In this document: in pieces, positions 55,473 to 64,000 of the stretch
Layout of the letters: each line of letters starts with the position of its first letter
Position numbering within the stretch: the stretch's first letter is position 1
From: Alkaliphilus serpentinus
Lineage (GTDB): Bacteria; Bacillota; Clostridia; Peptostreptococcales; Natronincolaceae
Direction of reading: 5' to 3'
DNA length: 64,000 nucleotides
NCBI RefSeq assembly: GCF_009017255.1
Contig: NZ_WBZB01000016.1
Span: 1 to 64,000, forward strand
Position numbers and translations under genes: made by a program
Notes under the pieces: model-generated
Told to the model about the DNA's origin: nothing
Seen by the model: the letters and a program-made list of their open reading frames with translations, nothing else
Database searches by the model: none

Positions 55473-55508
55473 GCAGAAGGTCTACGTGACTTTCTGCTTT
55501 TTTTTTTG
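55473..55508 (+). terminator. intrinsic terminator
   Basis: GCAGAAGGTC / GACTTTCTGC with loop TACGT, then a run of ten or more T. Confidence 0.85.
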
Positions 55509-55553
55509 TATAATGGCATAAAGTAGCTGTTTAAATATTTGGGGGGAGTATGG

Positions 55554-55619
55554 ATGAAAGCCTCTATAATAATTTTTATTTTAGTAAATAAAGAGAAGAT
55601 CACTTCTATGGGTAAATAG
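55554..55619 (+). CDS. possible 21-aa leader peptide before comEC
   Basis: A GGGGGGAG site precedes two overlapping ATGs. The 55554 frame encodes MKASIIIFILVNKEKITSMGK and stops at 55617-55619, one base before the comEC start, which has no ribosome site of its own. This suggests translational coupling. The peptide itself may have no function. Confidence 0.35.
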   Translation: MKASIIIFILVNKEKITSMGK

Positions 55620-55620
55620 T

Positions 55621-57123
55621 ATGGTGATGGAATTTTTGTTGAAGCTGAAAAAAAGACCTTTTCTATTTTTATTCATTTTTCTAGCTATGGGAATCGTATT
55701 TTCATATTGGATTGCAATTAGAGTAAATGTAGCTTTTTTAGTGATCATAATGTTAGGAGCATTATTTTGTATCATTACTATAGATAAAAAGTTTACATTC
55801 TTCATAGGGGTTATCCTATTCATTCTGGGAATTATTTTATATCAGTTACAATTTACCCAAGAAAGTAGACTTGTTCCTTTAACAAAGGATCATCACTATG
55901 GAATTGCTAAGGTATTAAGGGATCCAATAAAAGGTGATTTTAACTGGCAGGTGGATATAAAGGTTACAAAGCTACAGACTAATAAGTGGGAGATGAAGCT
56001 TCAGGAAAAAGCAAGGTTGTTAATCTATCATGATGGTGACACTCCGCCCATGAAGGGTGGCCAATGGATAAAACTAAAGGATATATCCTCTTATGAGTAT
56101 ATAGAAGGGTACAGACCAGAGGGTTATAACCTTTATTTAAAGTCTAATCGAATAGACCATATCCTATCCGCTTCCGCCAATTCTATAGAAGTTATCGATA
56201 CAGTAAAATGGAATCCATTAATAAGCAGTTTGAGGTTTAAAGGGATTGCAGAGGAGATTTTTGATCAAACCTTGGGCTATAATCAAGGGAGTTTAGCTAA
56301 GAGTATGGTATTTGGGAATCAAGGATATTTATCAGAGGAGGTTCTAAAAACCTTTTCTCGCAGTGGCACAGCCCATGTAATTGCCATATCCGGCCTCCAT
56401 GTAGGCATTATCATCCTGATTCTTGGTAGGGCTATGGCTTGGATGGGCTTCAGTAAGAATACAGGATATCTAATAAGTTTAGCCCTTCTCTTAATTTATG
56501 GATATATTGCAGCCTTTCCTGTATCCATTATACGGGCCATAGCAATGTTTGGAGTATTCATTTTGGGATATAACCTCCACAGACCCTATGATTCTATTAA
56601 TGGTCTATCTGCAATAGCCTTTATTATTCTTTTATTTAATCCAATTGCAATATTTTCGGTATCCTTTCAGCTATCCTTTGCAGCCACTATGGGGATTATC
56701 CTTCTTTATCCTAAACTGAATAAGCTATTTGCCTTTGTACCAAAGGTTATTGGAGGACTTCTGGCGGTTACTATCTCAGCACAGCTTGCCACCATACCAA
56801 TAATAGCCTATCATTTCAAGGAAATATCCATTGTAGCATGGTTGGCAAATCTTTTAATTGTACCCTTTATGTCTATTATTCTAGGTCTAGCTCTTTTTAG
56901 TATTATTTTAGGCATTCTGAATTTGAGCTTTGCAGTCATTATAAATCAATTAACCAACCTGCTTCTAAGCTATACCTTATGGGTTGTTGAATTTCTAAGC
57001 AGCTTTAACTACAGTAGCATTGAAATAACCAACATCAATGTCATCACATTCATTACATATTATATTTTTCTTATTGTCATCTATCATTTATCAAGTAAAA
57101 GGATATGGGGGACTAACAAATGA
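55621..57123 (+). CDS. comEC: ComEC-family DNA uptake channel, lacking MBL domain
   Basis: 500 aa. The N-terminal DUF4131-like part has membrane segments and an OB-like stretch; the Competence domain follows with SRSGTAHVIAISGLHVGIIILIL, AFPVSIIRAIAMFGVFI and FNPIAIFSVSFQLSFAATMGI, each typical. Full ComEC proteins (about 750 aa) add a C-terminal metallo-hydrolase; this one stops after the membrane part. A ComEC-like hydrolase is encoded at 49138-49998. The stop overlaps the holA start (ATGA). Confidence 0.9.
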   Translation: MVMEFLLKLKKRPFLFLFIFLAMGIVFSYWIAIRVNVAFLVIIMLGALFCIITIDKKFTFFIGVILFILGIILYQLQFTQESRLVPLTKDHHYGIAKVLRDPIKGDFNWQVDIKVTKLQTNKWEMKLQEKARLLIYHDGDTPPMKGGQWIKLKDISSYEYIEGYRPEGYNLYLKSNRIDHILSASANSIEVIDTVKWNPLISSLRFKGIAEEIFDQTLGYNQGSLAKSMVFGNQGYLSEEVLKTFSRSGTAHVIAISGLHVGIIILILGRAMAWMGFSKNTGYLISLALLLIYGYIAAFPVSIIRAIAMFGVFILGYNLHRPYDSINGLSAIAFIILLFNPIAIFSVSFQLSFAATMGIILLYPKLNKLFAFVPKVIGGLLAVTISAQLATIPIIAYHFKEISIVAWLANLLIVPFMSIILGLALFSIILGILNLSFAVIINQLTNLLLSYTLWVVEFLSSFNYSSIEITNINVITFITYYIFLIVIYHLSSKRIWGTNK

Positions 57124-58157
57124 TCAACTATCAGGACCTTTTAAAACAAATAAAAGCCAACTCTTTAGGAGGCTTATATTTAATCTATGGAGAAGAGCCC
57201 TATCTTATGGAGGACAGTGTTAAAAGAATTATTAAGCACCTAATCTCCCCTGATTTTATAGAGCTAAACTATACAAATCTAATAGGTAAGGACATATCGG
57301 TGTCTACCCTGATAGATGCCTGTGAAACCCTACCCTTTATGGCGGATAAAAAACTAGTAATGGTAAAGGATTTTGAAGTCCTACAAGGAAAAAAGAAGCT
57401 ATCAGATGAAGAAGAAGAGGAATTGATAAAATATCTTGAGGGGTTACCGGATACCACCTGTTTGGTTTTCTATGGATTGCCCTCCGTTGATTCAAGAAGA
57501 AAATTGGTTAAAGCCATTGGTAAATATGGTGAAGTAGTTCAAATCAACAAATTAAAGGATAAAGAATTGGAAACATGGATTATAAAGTACTTTCAAAAAA
57601 GAGGGAAAACACTCCCCCAAAAGGATTCCATGACATTGGTGAGTAATTTAGACTATATTGGGAGAAATGCCACCCAGAGTCTTTTAGATATTGAAAATGA
57701 GATGAATAAAATCATTGCATATGTAGGAGACAAGGAAAGGATAGAAATGCAGGATATTGAAGATATATCTGTATTTAAGCATCAAAGTGATATTTTTAAG
57801 CTATTAGATGCCATAGGGGCAAAGAATTTGAAGGAAGCTATGGTGGGGGTAACTGATATCCTTGATGGTGGAGAAACTGTATTTAAGCTAATGGCCACAA
57901 TTGTCAACCAAACAAAAAATATTCTCATGGTGAAGCTCCTAATGGAGGAGGGATATAATTCTAAAATGATCGCAACTAAGATCGGAATTCACCCCTATGT
58001 CGCATCTAAGGCTGCAACCCATAGCAAAGGCTTTACTGTAAGTAGACTTAAGGAATTATTAAATAAAGCTTTGGAAATGGAGTACATGATTAAATCGGGA
58101 AAAATTAATGATCGACTAGCCTTTGAAATATTAATTATGGAATTGTGTAAGGGATAG
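57120..58157 (+). CDS. holA: DNA polymerase III delta subunit
   Basis: 345 aa, normal length. LIYGEEPYLMEDSVKRI is the opening of the HolA fold, with VMVKDFEVLQ, TCLVFYG and LDYIGRNATQSLLDIENEMNKI later, and a C-terminal helical collar. It loads the sliding clamp during replication. Coupled to comEC through ATGA, as in many Firmicutes. Confidence 0.92.
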   Translation: MINYQDLLKQIKANSLGGLYLIYGEEPYLMEDSVKRIIKHLISPDFIELNYTNLIGKDISVSTLIDACETLPFMADKKLVMVKDFEVLQGKKKLSDEEEEELIKYLEGLPDTTCLVFYGLPSVDSRRKLVKAIGKYGEVVQINKLKDKELETWIIKYFQKRGKTLPQKDSMTLVSNLDYIGRNATQSLLDIENEMNKIIAYVGDKERIEMQDIEDISVFKHQSDIFKLLDAIGAKNLKEAMVGVTDILDGGETVFKLMATIVNQTKNILMVKLLMEEGYNSKMIATKIGIHPYVASKAATHSKGFTVSRLKELLNKALEMEYMIKSGKINDRLAFEILIMELCKG

Positions 58158-58164
58158 TAAATCA

Positions 58165-58203
58165 AAAAAAGCAAAAAGCGTACTTTTGTACGCTGTTTTT
58201 TTA
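58165..58203. terminator. bidirectional terminator between holA and rpsT
   Basis: AGCGTAC / GTACGCT with a TTTT loop, A run before and T run after, suited to both convergent genes. Confidence 0.85.
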
Positions 58204-58251
58204 TTCTAAGTATTGAATGGAATCGAGACACGGATTTTTTCAACACAGGAA

Positions 58252-58515
58252 TTACATTGCCTTGTTTAATCTTGAAGCTAGTCTTGATACCTTTCTTGAG
58301 GCCTTCTTCTTGTGAATTACACCTTTAGCAGCAGCTTGGTGTAGCTTCTTCTCGATAAATTTTAATCTTGCCTTGGCATCATCTAAAGCTCCAGCAGTTA
58401 TTGCTTCTTCAAATCTTCTCACTGCAGTTTTTAATTGAGATTTAACCATTCTATTTCTTGCAGTTTTCTTAGCAATAACCTTAATACGCTTCATTGCTGA
58501 TTTAATATTTGCCAA
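58252..58515 (-). CDS. rpsT: ribosomal protein S20
   Basis: 87 aa from a TTG at 58515 with AAGGGGG 8 bases upstream; it opens as (M)ANIKSAMKRI, the S20 start. A GTG at 58524 would add three residues. The basic helical pattern KTARNRMVKSQLKTAVRRFEE and GVIHKKKASRKVSRLASRLN is typical. It binds 16S rRNA early in 30S assembly. Confidence 0.95.
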   Translation of the reverse strand: MANIKSAMKRIKVIAKKTARNRMVKSQLKTAVRRFEEAITAGALDDAKARLKFIEKKLHQAAAKGVIHKKKASRKVSRLASRLNKAM

Positions 58516-58686
58516 CCTATTCACCCCCTTGCGTGGTCATTAACACAGTAATTTTATCAGAAAAGCATATAAAATGCAATAAAAAAATTATATTTGTTTT
58601 ATTGCCATTAACAATAATATGATACATTTGTTTATATTTTATAACATTTAATCAAATACTAATAAAAAATGAGATGAGGTGAAGAA

Positions 58687-59661
58687 ATGTTTCAAGTTAG
58701 AACTGACCTTGCGATGGAGGCAAGAGAATTATACCATGAAGAGAAGCAAATTGAAATACCCGGTGTGGCTGTTGATCAGGATTTTTTTAAGGATGTTACC
58801 ATTACCAGAGTTGAGGTCTTAGAAAAGGAAGCAGAAGCCATCATGGGTAAACCCATAGGAAAATATATCACCATTGAATCTTCAGCCTTAAGGAGGAGTG
58901 ATGCAGATTTAAGGGATGAAATTAGTCAGCTATTGGCAAAGGAGCTACGGGCTCTTGTTGGGCCAGAAAAAAATTTAAAGGCTCTGGTGGTTGGGTTGGG
59001 TAATTGGAATGTAACCCCAGATGCCCTAGGCCCCAAAGCTGTTTCAAAAGTATTTGTCACTCGTCACTTATTTCAGTTTTATAATAAAGATCAGGATGAT
59101 GATTTGGCAGAAATCAGTGCAGTATCCCCAGGAGTTATGGGTCTGACTGGAATAGAGACTACAGAGATCATTAAGGGGATAGTAGAAAGAACCAAGCCCC
59201 ATGTGGTTGTTGCAATAGATGCATTAGCATCTCGTAAGATGGAAAGGGTAAATACTACAATACAGTTGTCAAACGCGGGGATCAGCCCTGGATCTGGGAT
59301 TGGTAATAAGCGAAAGGCCCTCAATCAAGAAAATTTAGGGGTGCCTGTTATTGCTATAGGGGTTCCTACTGTTGTGGACGCTGCAACCCTTACCAACGAC
59401 ACAATTAAAATGGTGATAGAGGCCTTTGCAAGGCAAACCTCAAAGGGCTCACAGTTTTATAATATGCTGATGGATTTGAAGGATGAAGAAAAATATGCAT
59501 TAATCAGAGAGGTGCTGGAGCCCTACAATGCAAATGTAATGGTTACTCCCAAGGAGGTGGATGAAGTCATATCAACTTTATCACAGATAATTGCCAATGG
59601 CATAAACATTGCCCTTCATCCCGGGATAGACCTTAAGGATGTTAATAGATATATTCAATAG
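58687..59661 (+). CDS. gpr: germination protease GPR
   Basis: 324 aa behind GAGGTGAAG. Opening VRTDLAMEARELY with the propeptide cleavage area EKQIEIPGVAV, then GLGNWNVTPDALGPKAV, AVSPGVMGLTGIET and AIDALASRKMERVNTTIQL. All are conserved in GPR, the aspartate-type protease that degrades small acid-soluble proteins in germinating spores. Probably made in the forespore. Confidence 0.95.
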   Translation: MFQVRTDLAMEARELYHEEKQIEIPGVAVDQDFFKDVTITRVEVLEKEAEAIMGKPIGKYITIESSALRRSDADLRDEISQLLAKELRALVGPEKNLKALVVGLGNWNVTPDALGPKAVSKVFVTRHLFQFYNKDQDDDLAEISAVSPGVMGLTGIETTEIIKGIVERTKPHVVVAIDALASRKMERVNTTIQLSNAGISPGSGIGNKRKALNQENLGVPVIAIGVPTVVDAATLTNDTIKMVIEAFARQTSKGSQFYNMLMDLKDEEKYALIREVLEPYNANVMVTPKEVDEVISTLSQIIANGINIALHPGIDLKDVNRYIQ

Positions 59662-59732
59662 CTAGAGGTATAATTTTATAGCAGCCCACATATGATTTAT
59701 AAGATAAAACCACAGAAGGGTTGGGATGCTAT

Positions 59733-60944
59733 ATGATGAACAAAAAGATTAAAAGAATAAGGCTTATCCAAAACATCATAATTATCGTGTTAATTATTGG
59801 GATCACTGCCCTAACACTGAATACAGTACTAAGTAAGAATATTATTGAAAACCAATTGGCTAAATTAAACCCAAACAAGACAGAGGAAATAAGCCCTATT
59901 TTTTATAAATCTATACAGCAGATTTTTCCAGCTACTGGTTTTAATCAAAGTGTGAAAAACTCCCTTCAGTTAAAAAAAACCTATAAAAGCTTAATTGGAG
60001 GGCTTTTTTTCTTTGATTTTAAAAATCCTTTAACCTTTATAAAAAACCAATTTCCAGCTGTAGCTTTAGTTACTGGGATTGAATATAAAGAAGTAGAAAA
60101 AGAAGCATTTAATCCAAAGGATATTGTGGAGAATAATGAAACAAAGGAAGTGGATAACCCTAGCAATAAAGAAAATCCAATAAATGATGATGATAAAGGG
60201 GAAGATATAGACGGTATTTACTTACCCGAAGACGATTCAATAATTGATAGTATTGAAGGTGACGTTGAGATTTCTGGTGTAGAAATTCCACAAAAGTTAA
60301 GTTTTCAAGAGGATAAGCCCCAAATTCTTATTTATCATACCCATGGAACTGAATCCTATAAGCCAGCATCTGAAGGGAATTATCACACCCAGAGGAAGGA
60401 ATACTCAGTTATTGAAATAGGTAAGATTATGGCAGAGGAGTTTGAAAAAAGGGGATATGAAGTAATCCATGATACAACCTATCATGATTATCCCTCCTAT
60501 AATGGCTCATATCTTAGATCTGAGAGCACTGTAATGGACATATTGAAAAAGAATCCTAGCATTAAGGTAGTACTAGATATTCATAGGGACGGTTATGATA
60601 AAATAGATACCAACCCAAATCGAAATACAATTACTGCTAATAATAGATATACTCATAATGATAAAACCTCTTCGAAATTTCAGCTTGTTATCGGTTCAGC
60701 CACTCCTAATCGTCAAAAGGTAGAAACCTTTGCAAAGTATATTAAGGCCTATAGTGATATAAAATATCCTGACTTCAGTAAGCCTATATTGGTTAAGCCC
60801 TACGGCAGCTTTAACCAGTTTTTAGCAGACCATTATGCATTGGTGGAGGTCGGCAGTAATGCCAATACAATAGAAGAGGCTAAGCTATCGGCTATATATA
60901 TAGTAGATATATTTGCTACAGCCCTAGATGATCTTAAGGAATAG
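59733..60944 (+). CDS. spoIIP: stage II sporulation protein P
   Basis: 403 aa from ATG 59733 (ATG 59736 also possible); the TTG at 59721 lacks a well placed site. One N-terminal membrane segment (IIIIVLIIGITALTLNT), a variable middle with an acidic linker (about 135-175), then the amidase and endopeptidase domain with IYHTHGTESYKP, YLRSESTVMDIL and VVLDIHRDGYD. It cuts peptidoglycan with SpoIID and SpoIIM during engulfment. Confidence 0.93.
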   Translation: MMNKKIKRIRLIQNIIIIVLIIGITALTLNTVLSKNIIENQLAKLNPNKTEEISPIFYKSIQQIFPATGFNQSVKNSLQLKKTYKSLIGGLFFFDFKNPLTFIKNQFPAVALVTGIEYKEVEKEAFNPKDIVENNETKEVDNPSNKENPINDDDKGEDIDGIYLPEDDSIIDSIEGDVEISGVEIPQKLSFQEDKPQILIYHTHGTESYKPASEGNYHTQRKEYSVIEIGKIMAEEFEKRGYEVIHDTTYHDYPSYNGSYLRSESTVMDILKKNPSIKVVLDIHRDGYDKIDTNPNRNTITANNRYTHNDKTSSKFQLVIGSATPNRQKVETFAKYIKAYSDIKYPDFSKPILVKPYGSFNQFLADHYALVEVGSNANTIEEAKLSAIYIVDIFATALDDLKE

Positions 60945-60989
60945 GTTTAGAATATCAATTTATAGGCTAAAATACCAATGGTGATGCTT

Positions 60990-61340
60990 ATGAGTAGAAT
61001 GGAGTTAAAAAAACAACGAAAAAAAAGCACCAGAATGGTAAAACTTTTATTCCTATTAATCTTTCTATTGCTTTTGGGTGGCTTAATGGCAACTGATTAT
61101 ACAATGAGGGAAATGCTTGCCATCTATGATGGAAAGCTTTTGGGTTACGAGAGAATGGAAGATTTACATGGAATATATTTGATGGGGAACATTTACTACA
61201 TAGATGGTGCATTGGTTAGGGAAAAGGTTTCTCTTTGGACCTCTGAAATTAGAGAATGGATTGATAAGGGATATAGATGGATAAAGGACAAACTGCCGAT
61301 TAATATGGGGAGTTTGTCCTTTTGTATTTTTGAAGGTTAA
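60990..61340 (+). CDS. small membrane protein after spoIIP
   Basis: 116 aa. The start is uncertain: ATG 60990 has GGTGATG just upstream, with others at 60978 and 60999. A basic N-terminus, one membrane segment (VKLLFLLIFLLLLGGLMATDY) and a soluble extracytoplasmic tail. The 3' end of the frame contains the operon terminator, which encodes KDKLPINMGSLSF. Confidence 0.65.
   Translation: MSRMELKKQRKKSTRMVKLLFLLIFLLLLGGLMATDYTMREMLAIYDGKLLGYERMEDLHGIYLMGNIYYIDGALVREKVSLWTSEIREWIDKGYRWIKDKLPINMGSLSFCIFEG
61283..61330 (+). terminator. terminator embedded in the end of the ORF
   Basis: AAAGGACAAACT / AGTTTGTCCTTT, a perfect 12-bp stem with a 16-base loop, then TTGTATTTTT. It lies wholly before the stop codon at 61338. 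Confidence 0.8.
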
Positions 61341-61374
61341 CTTAGGATAATGAAAATGGAAAATTGGTGCTGTT

Positions 61375-61555
61375 GAAAATAATATATCATTTATAATGTT
61401 GAATGTTAAATGTTGAATGTTGAATTGATGTAACTTCGATAAACCGAAGTGATTTTAAGTTACCAGCACAACTAAAGGATATTTGTCATCTGCTTATATA
61501 ATTCCTCATTTCTCTAATTACGAATTATTAATTATTAATTATTAATCATTAATTG
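61375..61555. repeat. heptamer arrays between spoIIP unit and XRE-TPR gene
   Basis: ATGTTGA-type units at about 61396-61426 and ATTATTA units at about 61523-61552, with a small ACTTCG / CGAAGT hairpin at 61433-61450 between them. No gene is seen in 61341-61548. Confidence 0.55.
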
Positions 61556-62856
61556 TTTATTGCTTCTCTAAGCTTTCTTATATATTCAACAGTCATCTCT
61601 CTTTCTCCAATACAAGCATAAAGCTCAGCGTAAAGGCTGTAGTATTGTTTTCTTCTGTCTTGATACTTCCCTTCAAGGATAAATGCCTCACACCTTTTAA
61701 GGTAATTTTCAGCTTGCTTATAGTCTCCCCTTTGGATATAAAGATGGCTTAGCTTTAAATAAATATCCATTAATATACAAATGGAGGTATTGACACTAAT
61801 GGTTGAATTTTCCAGCAACTCTATAGCTTCGTTAATGTGATTGTTCTCAATGTATAGCTGGGATTTCTCTAGTATTAGCTGATAATGCAATTCAACATGA
61901 TAATCCTTAGCTTCTTTTAGAGCCATATCAAAATATTCTAAGGATTTGATGGGGTTATGGTGAAACTTAAACAAAATAGAATAATTCCTATAAACTTCTA
62001 TTAGTAAATCAATTGAAAGGTTAGCTGACCTTTTTATGAGTCCTTGATATAAGTCTTCAGCTTTCTTGAAATTACCAATGGCTCTATAACAGTTGGCTTC
62101 CTGTAATAATACCTGATCATAGTATTCATCAATATATGAATATAAATCCTTGAAAAGAATGACATATTGAAGGGCCATTTCATATTTTTTTAATTTTATA
62201 TAGCATTTTACGGTTGATAATAACAGCCGTTGTTTTAGTTCATTATCATCAATCCTATGCTCCACCATCAATAGATAGGAAATATAATAATGAATAGATG
62301 CCTCCTCATAGAGGCCTAACTCCTGATAGCATTGGCCCTTATGATACTCAATATCTACAGCGCTATTATACTCCATTTGCTGGGTAAAATATAATAAAGC
62401 TATAGAAAAATCAGAAAGGGCTTCATAATAATGTTTGTTTTTAAAATGAACTTTGCCCCTCAGCAGTTGGACCTCAGCCTGCTCTCTTTTTAAATTCCAT
62501 TCCTTTGAAATTTCCAACAATCTATTAAAAATGTTCTCTATATCCATAAGGCTATATACTTTACTTGCCTGTAGGTTTTCTTCTAAATCCTTTAACTGAC
62601 CATAAATGTAGTTTCGGGCTTGATCCTCTTCTGTTTCCAATAAATATTCAGCCGTAATGGTTTTACCAAGATTTTCATAATATTTATTTAGAGATTCTGC
62701 TATGACTTGGGCAGAATGATAGGTGAGGGTCCTTTTATTATTCTCAACCATACTTATGAGGCTTCTGGTAATTTCATTATTGGTTAGTGCATCCTGCCTT
62801 AATCCTAAATCTCTTCTAAGCTTCTTAATCTTTTTTCCTACGCTTGAAAATTCCAA
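61549..62856 (-). CDS. XRE-type HTH regulator with TPR domain
   Basis: 435 aa. Residues about 6-65 form an XRE helix-turn-helix (VGKKIKKLRRDLGLRQDAL, RSLISMVENNKRTL). The rest is a long TPR array (SDFSIALLYFTQQMEY, KKAEDLYQGLIKRSANLS, QAENYLKRCEAFI). The layout is that of RRNPP peptide-responsive regulators, but no peptide gene was found next to it. Its target genes are unknown. Confidence 0.85.
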   Translation of the reverse strand: MEFSSVGKKIKKLRRDLGLRQDALTNNEITRSLISMVENNKRTLTYHSAQVIAESLNKYYENLGKTITAEYLLETEEDQARNYIYGQLKDLEENLQASKVYSLMDIENIFNRLLEISKEWNLKREQAEVQLLRGKVHFKNKHYYEALSDFSIALLYFTQQMEYNSAVDIEYHKGQCYQELGLYEEASIHYYISYLLMVEHRIDDNELKQRLLLSTVKCYIKLKKYEMALQYVILFKDLYSYIDEYYDQVLLQEANCYRAIGNFKKAEDLYQGLIKRSANLSIDLLIEVYRNYSILFKFHHNPIKSLEYFDMALKEAKDYHVELHYQLILEKSQLYIENNHINEAIELLENSTISVNTSICILMDIYLKLSHLYIQRGDYKQAENYLKRCEAFILEGKYQDRRKQYYSLYAELYACIGEREMTVEYIRKLREAINN

Positions 62857-63089
62857 ATAATTACCCCCCTATTTGATTCCTTGATTAAGCAGTATTATAT
62901 TCTCAACTTAAATATATACTAACAAATAGAACAATTCAATTAAGGATAGACAATTACTTATAAATATAAAAAAAAATTAATATCTGTAGACATATATACC
63001 TATAATAACAATGGAAATTTTCACTACCACCTTTTGAGAGTTTATGATATAATTTATAAAGTTACGCAGATTAAAGGAGGAAACTTGTT

Positions 63090-64000
63090 ATGGCTAGTCC
63101 AAGACAACAAAGAACCAGAAATTTCTCCATAATAGCCCATATTGATCATGGTAAATCTACCTTAGCCGATAGACTTATTCAGCATACAGGTCTAGTTAGT
63201 GATCGAGAAATGCAGGATCAAATCCTCGATAATATGGAATTGGAAAGAGAAAGAGGTATTACCATAAAGCTACAATCTATTCGCTTAATATATAAAGCTA
63301 AGGATGGAGAAGAATATTACTTAAATCTAATTGATACACCTGGTCATGTGGATTTTACCTATGAGGTATCCCGAAGCCTTGCTGCCTGTGAGGGAGCCAT
63401 ATTGGTGGTGGATGCTGCCCAAGGTATAGAGGCTCAAACCTTAGCCAATGTGTATTTGGCACTGGAGCAGAATCTAGAAATCATACCGGTTATAAATAAA
63501 ATAGATTTACCAAGTGCCCGTCCTGATGAAATTAAAAGGGAAATAGAAGATATAATAGGGTTAGATGCCAGTGACGCACCGTTGATATCTGCAAAAGACG
63601 GTATTAATATTATAGATGTATTAGAGGCAATAGTCGAAAAGGTGCCTGCTCCAAAGGGCAGTGGAGAGGATTCCCTAAAGGCATTAATCTTTGACTCTTA
63701 CTACGATAATTATAAAGGGGTTATTGCCTACGTACGAATCGTAGAGGGAACTGTTAAAAAGGGTACAAGAATCAAAATGATGGCAACAAATAAAGAATTT
63801 GAAGTAACGGAGGTTGGAGTATACTCACCTGGAGCAATTCAGTTGGACTCCCTAAGTGCTGGTGATGTTGGATATATTGCAGCCAGTATAAAGGATGTGC
63901 GAAATTGTAGAGTGGGGGATACCATCACCGATGCTGAGAACCCTACAGATACACCCCTTCCTGGATATCGAAAGGTAACCCCTATGGTTTACTGTGGTAT
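63090..64000 (+). CDS. lepA: elongation factor 4 (LepA), partial
   Basis: The first 303 codons are present; the gene runs past the window end. ATG behind AAAGGAGGAAAC. GTPase motifs: [14 protein letters not shown] (G1), RGITIK (G2), DTPGHVDF (G3) and NKIDLP (G4), then domain II ([19 protein letters not shown]). LepA moves stalled ribosomes back one step. Its place after gpr and spoIIP is conserved in Clostridia. Confidence 0.96.
   Translation, partial: MASPRQQRTRNFSIIAHIDHGKSTLADRLIQHTGLVSDREMQDQILDNMELERERGITIKLQSIRLIYKAKDGEEYYLNLIDTPGHVDFTYEVSRSLAACEGAILVVDAAQGIEAQTLANVYLALEQNLEIIPVINKIDLPSARPDEIKREIEDIIGLDASDAPLISAKDGINIIDVLEAIVEKVPAPKGSGEDSLKALIFDSYYDNYKGVIAYVRIVEGTVKKGTRIKMMATNKEFEVTEVGVYSPGAIQLDSLSAGDVGYIAASIKDVRNCRVGDTITDAENPTDTPLPGYRKVTPMVYCG

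Overview
The window is low-GC DNA from an anaerobic, spore-forming Firmicute of the class Clostridia. The evidence is a gerA-gerB-gerC germination operon, gpr and spoIIP beside lepA, an electron-bifurcating [FeFe]-hydrogenase operon, AGGAGG-type ribosome sites with frequent TTG and GTG starts, and many intrinsic terminators. The gene mix resembles Alkaliphilus and its relatives, but that placement is inference. No rRNA, tRNA, CRISPR array or intact prophage was seen.

Layout. 0-2.6 kb is an accessory edge: a small membrane ORF, decayed IS3-type and Y1 (RAYT-like) transposase genes, a Gmad2 lipoprotein, and a truncated KilA-N gene behind an SOS-box-like promoter. 2.8-7.8 kb is a GntR-controlled unit: regulator, YfcC-type transporter (frameshifted), DUF5058 protein, a second membrane protein and a membrane-anchored M20 metallopeptidase. 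8-16.6 kb holds DUF4397, aldo/keto reductase, DUF1328, transketolase, EAL-CBS-GGDEF, a YkuK fragment and a PIN-PhoH protein. 16.9-23.6 kb is the hydrogenase locus: a sigma-54 activator whose sensor half resembles a [FeFe] hydrogenase, then a -24/-12 promoter and four hydrogenase genes. 23.8-30.4 kb has a zinc ribbon protein, AIM24 family protein, MATE exporter, a yybP-ykoY riboswitch with a GDT1-type Mn exporter, mnmA, and a beta-lysine acetyltransferase behind a long structured leader. 30.7-34.2 kb is an ABC exporter operon with its own winged-helix regulator. 34.4-43.6 kb has cyclophilin, gerABC, a PgpA-like protein, a YtcJ-like amidohydrolase and an AlaX editing protein. 43.7-55.5 kb is mostly uncharacterised genes plus an orphan adenine methylase, a secreted ComEC-like metallo-hydrolase, lipoproteins and a TPR protein. 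55.6-64 kb is the conserved comEC-holA-rpsT-gpr-spoIIP-lepA block, with an XRE-TPR regulator inserted before lepA.

How the genes work together. The clearest logic is at the hydrogenase locus. The activator carries ferredoxin clusters, an H-cluster-like domain, a further Fe-S domain, PAS, AAA+ and a DNA-binding helix-turn-helix, and the only good -24/-12 promoter I found lies directly before the hydrogenase operon. This suggests hydrogen or redox sensing that controls hydrogen metabolism. The GntR unit looks like uptake plus hydrolysis of an amidated or peptide substrate. The Mn riboswitch and exporter form a metal-efflux unit. Several noncoding stretches hold more structure than the genes explain: a hexaloop terminator repeated four times, a 121-bp palindromic element over a stop codon, five hairpins in about 230 bp near 50.3 kb, and terminators that lie in front of genes rather than behind them.
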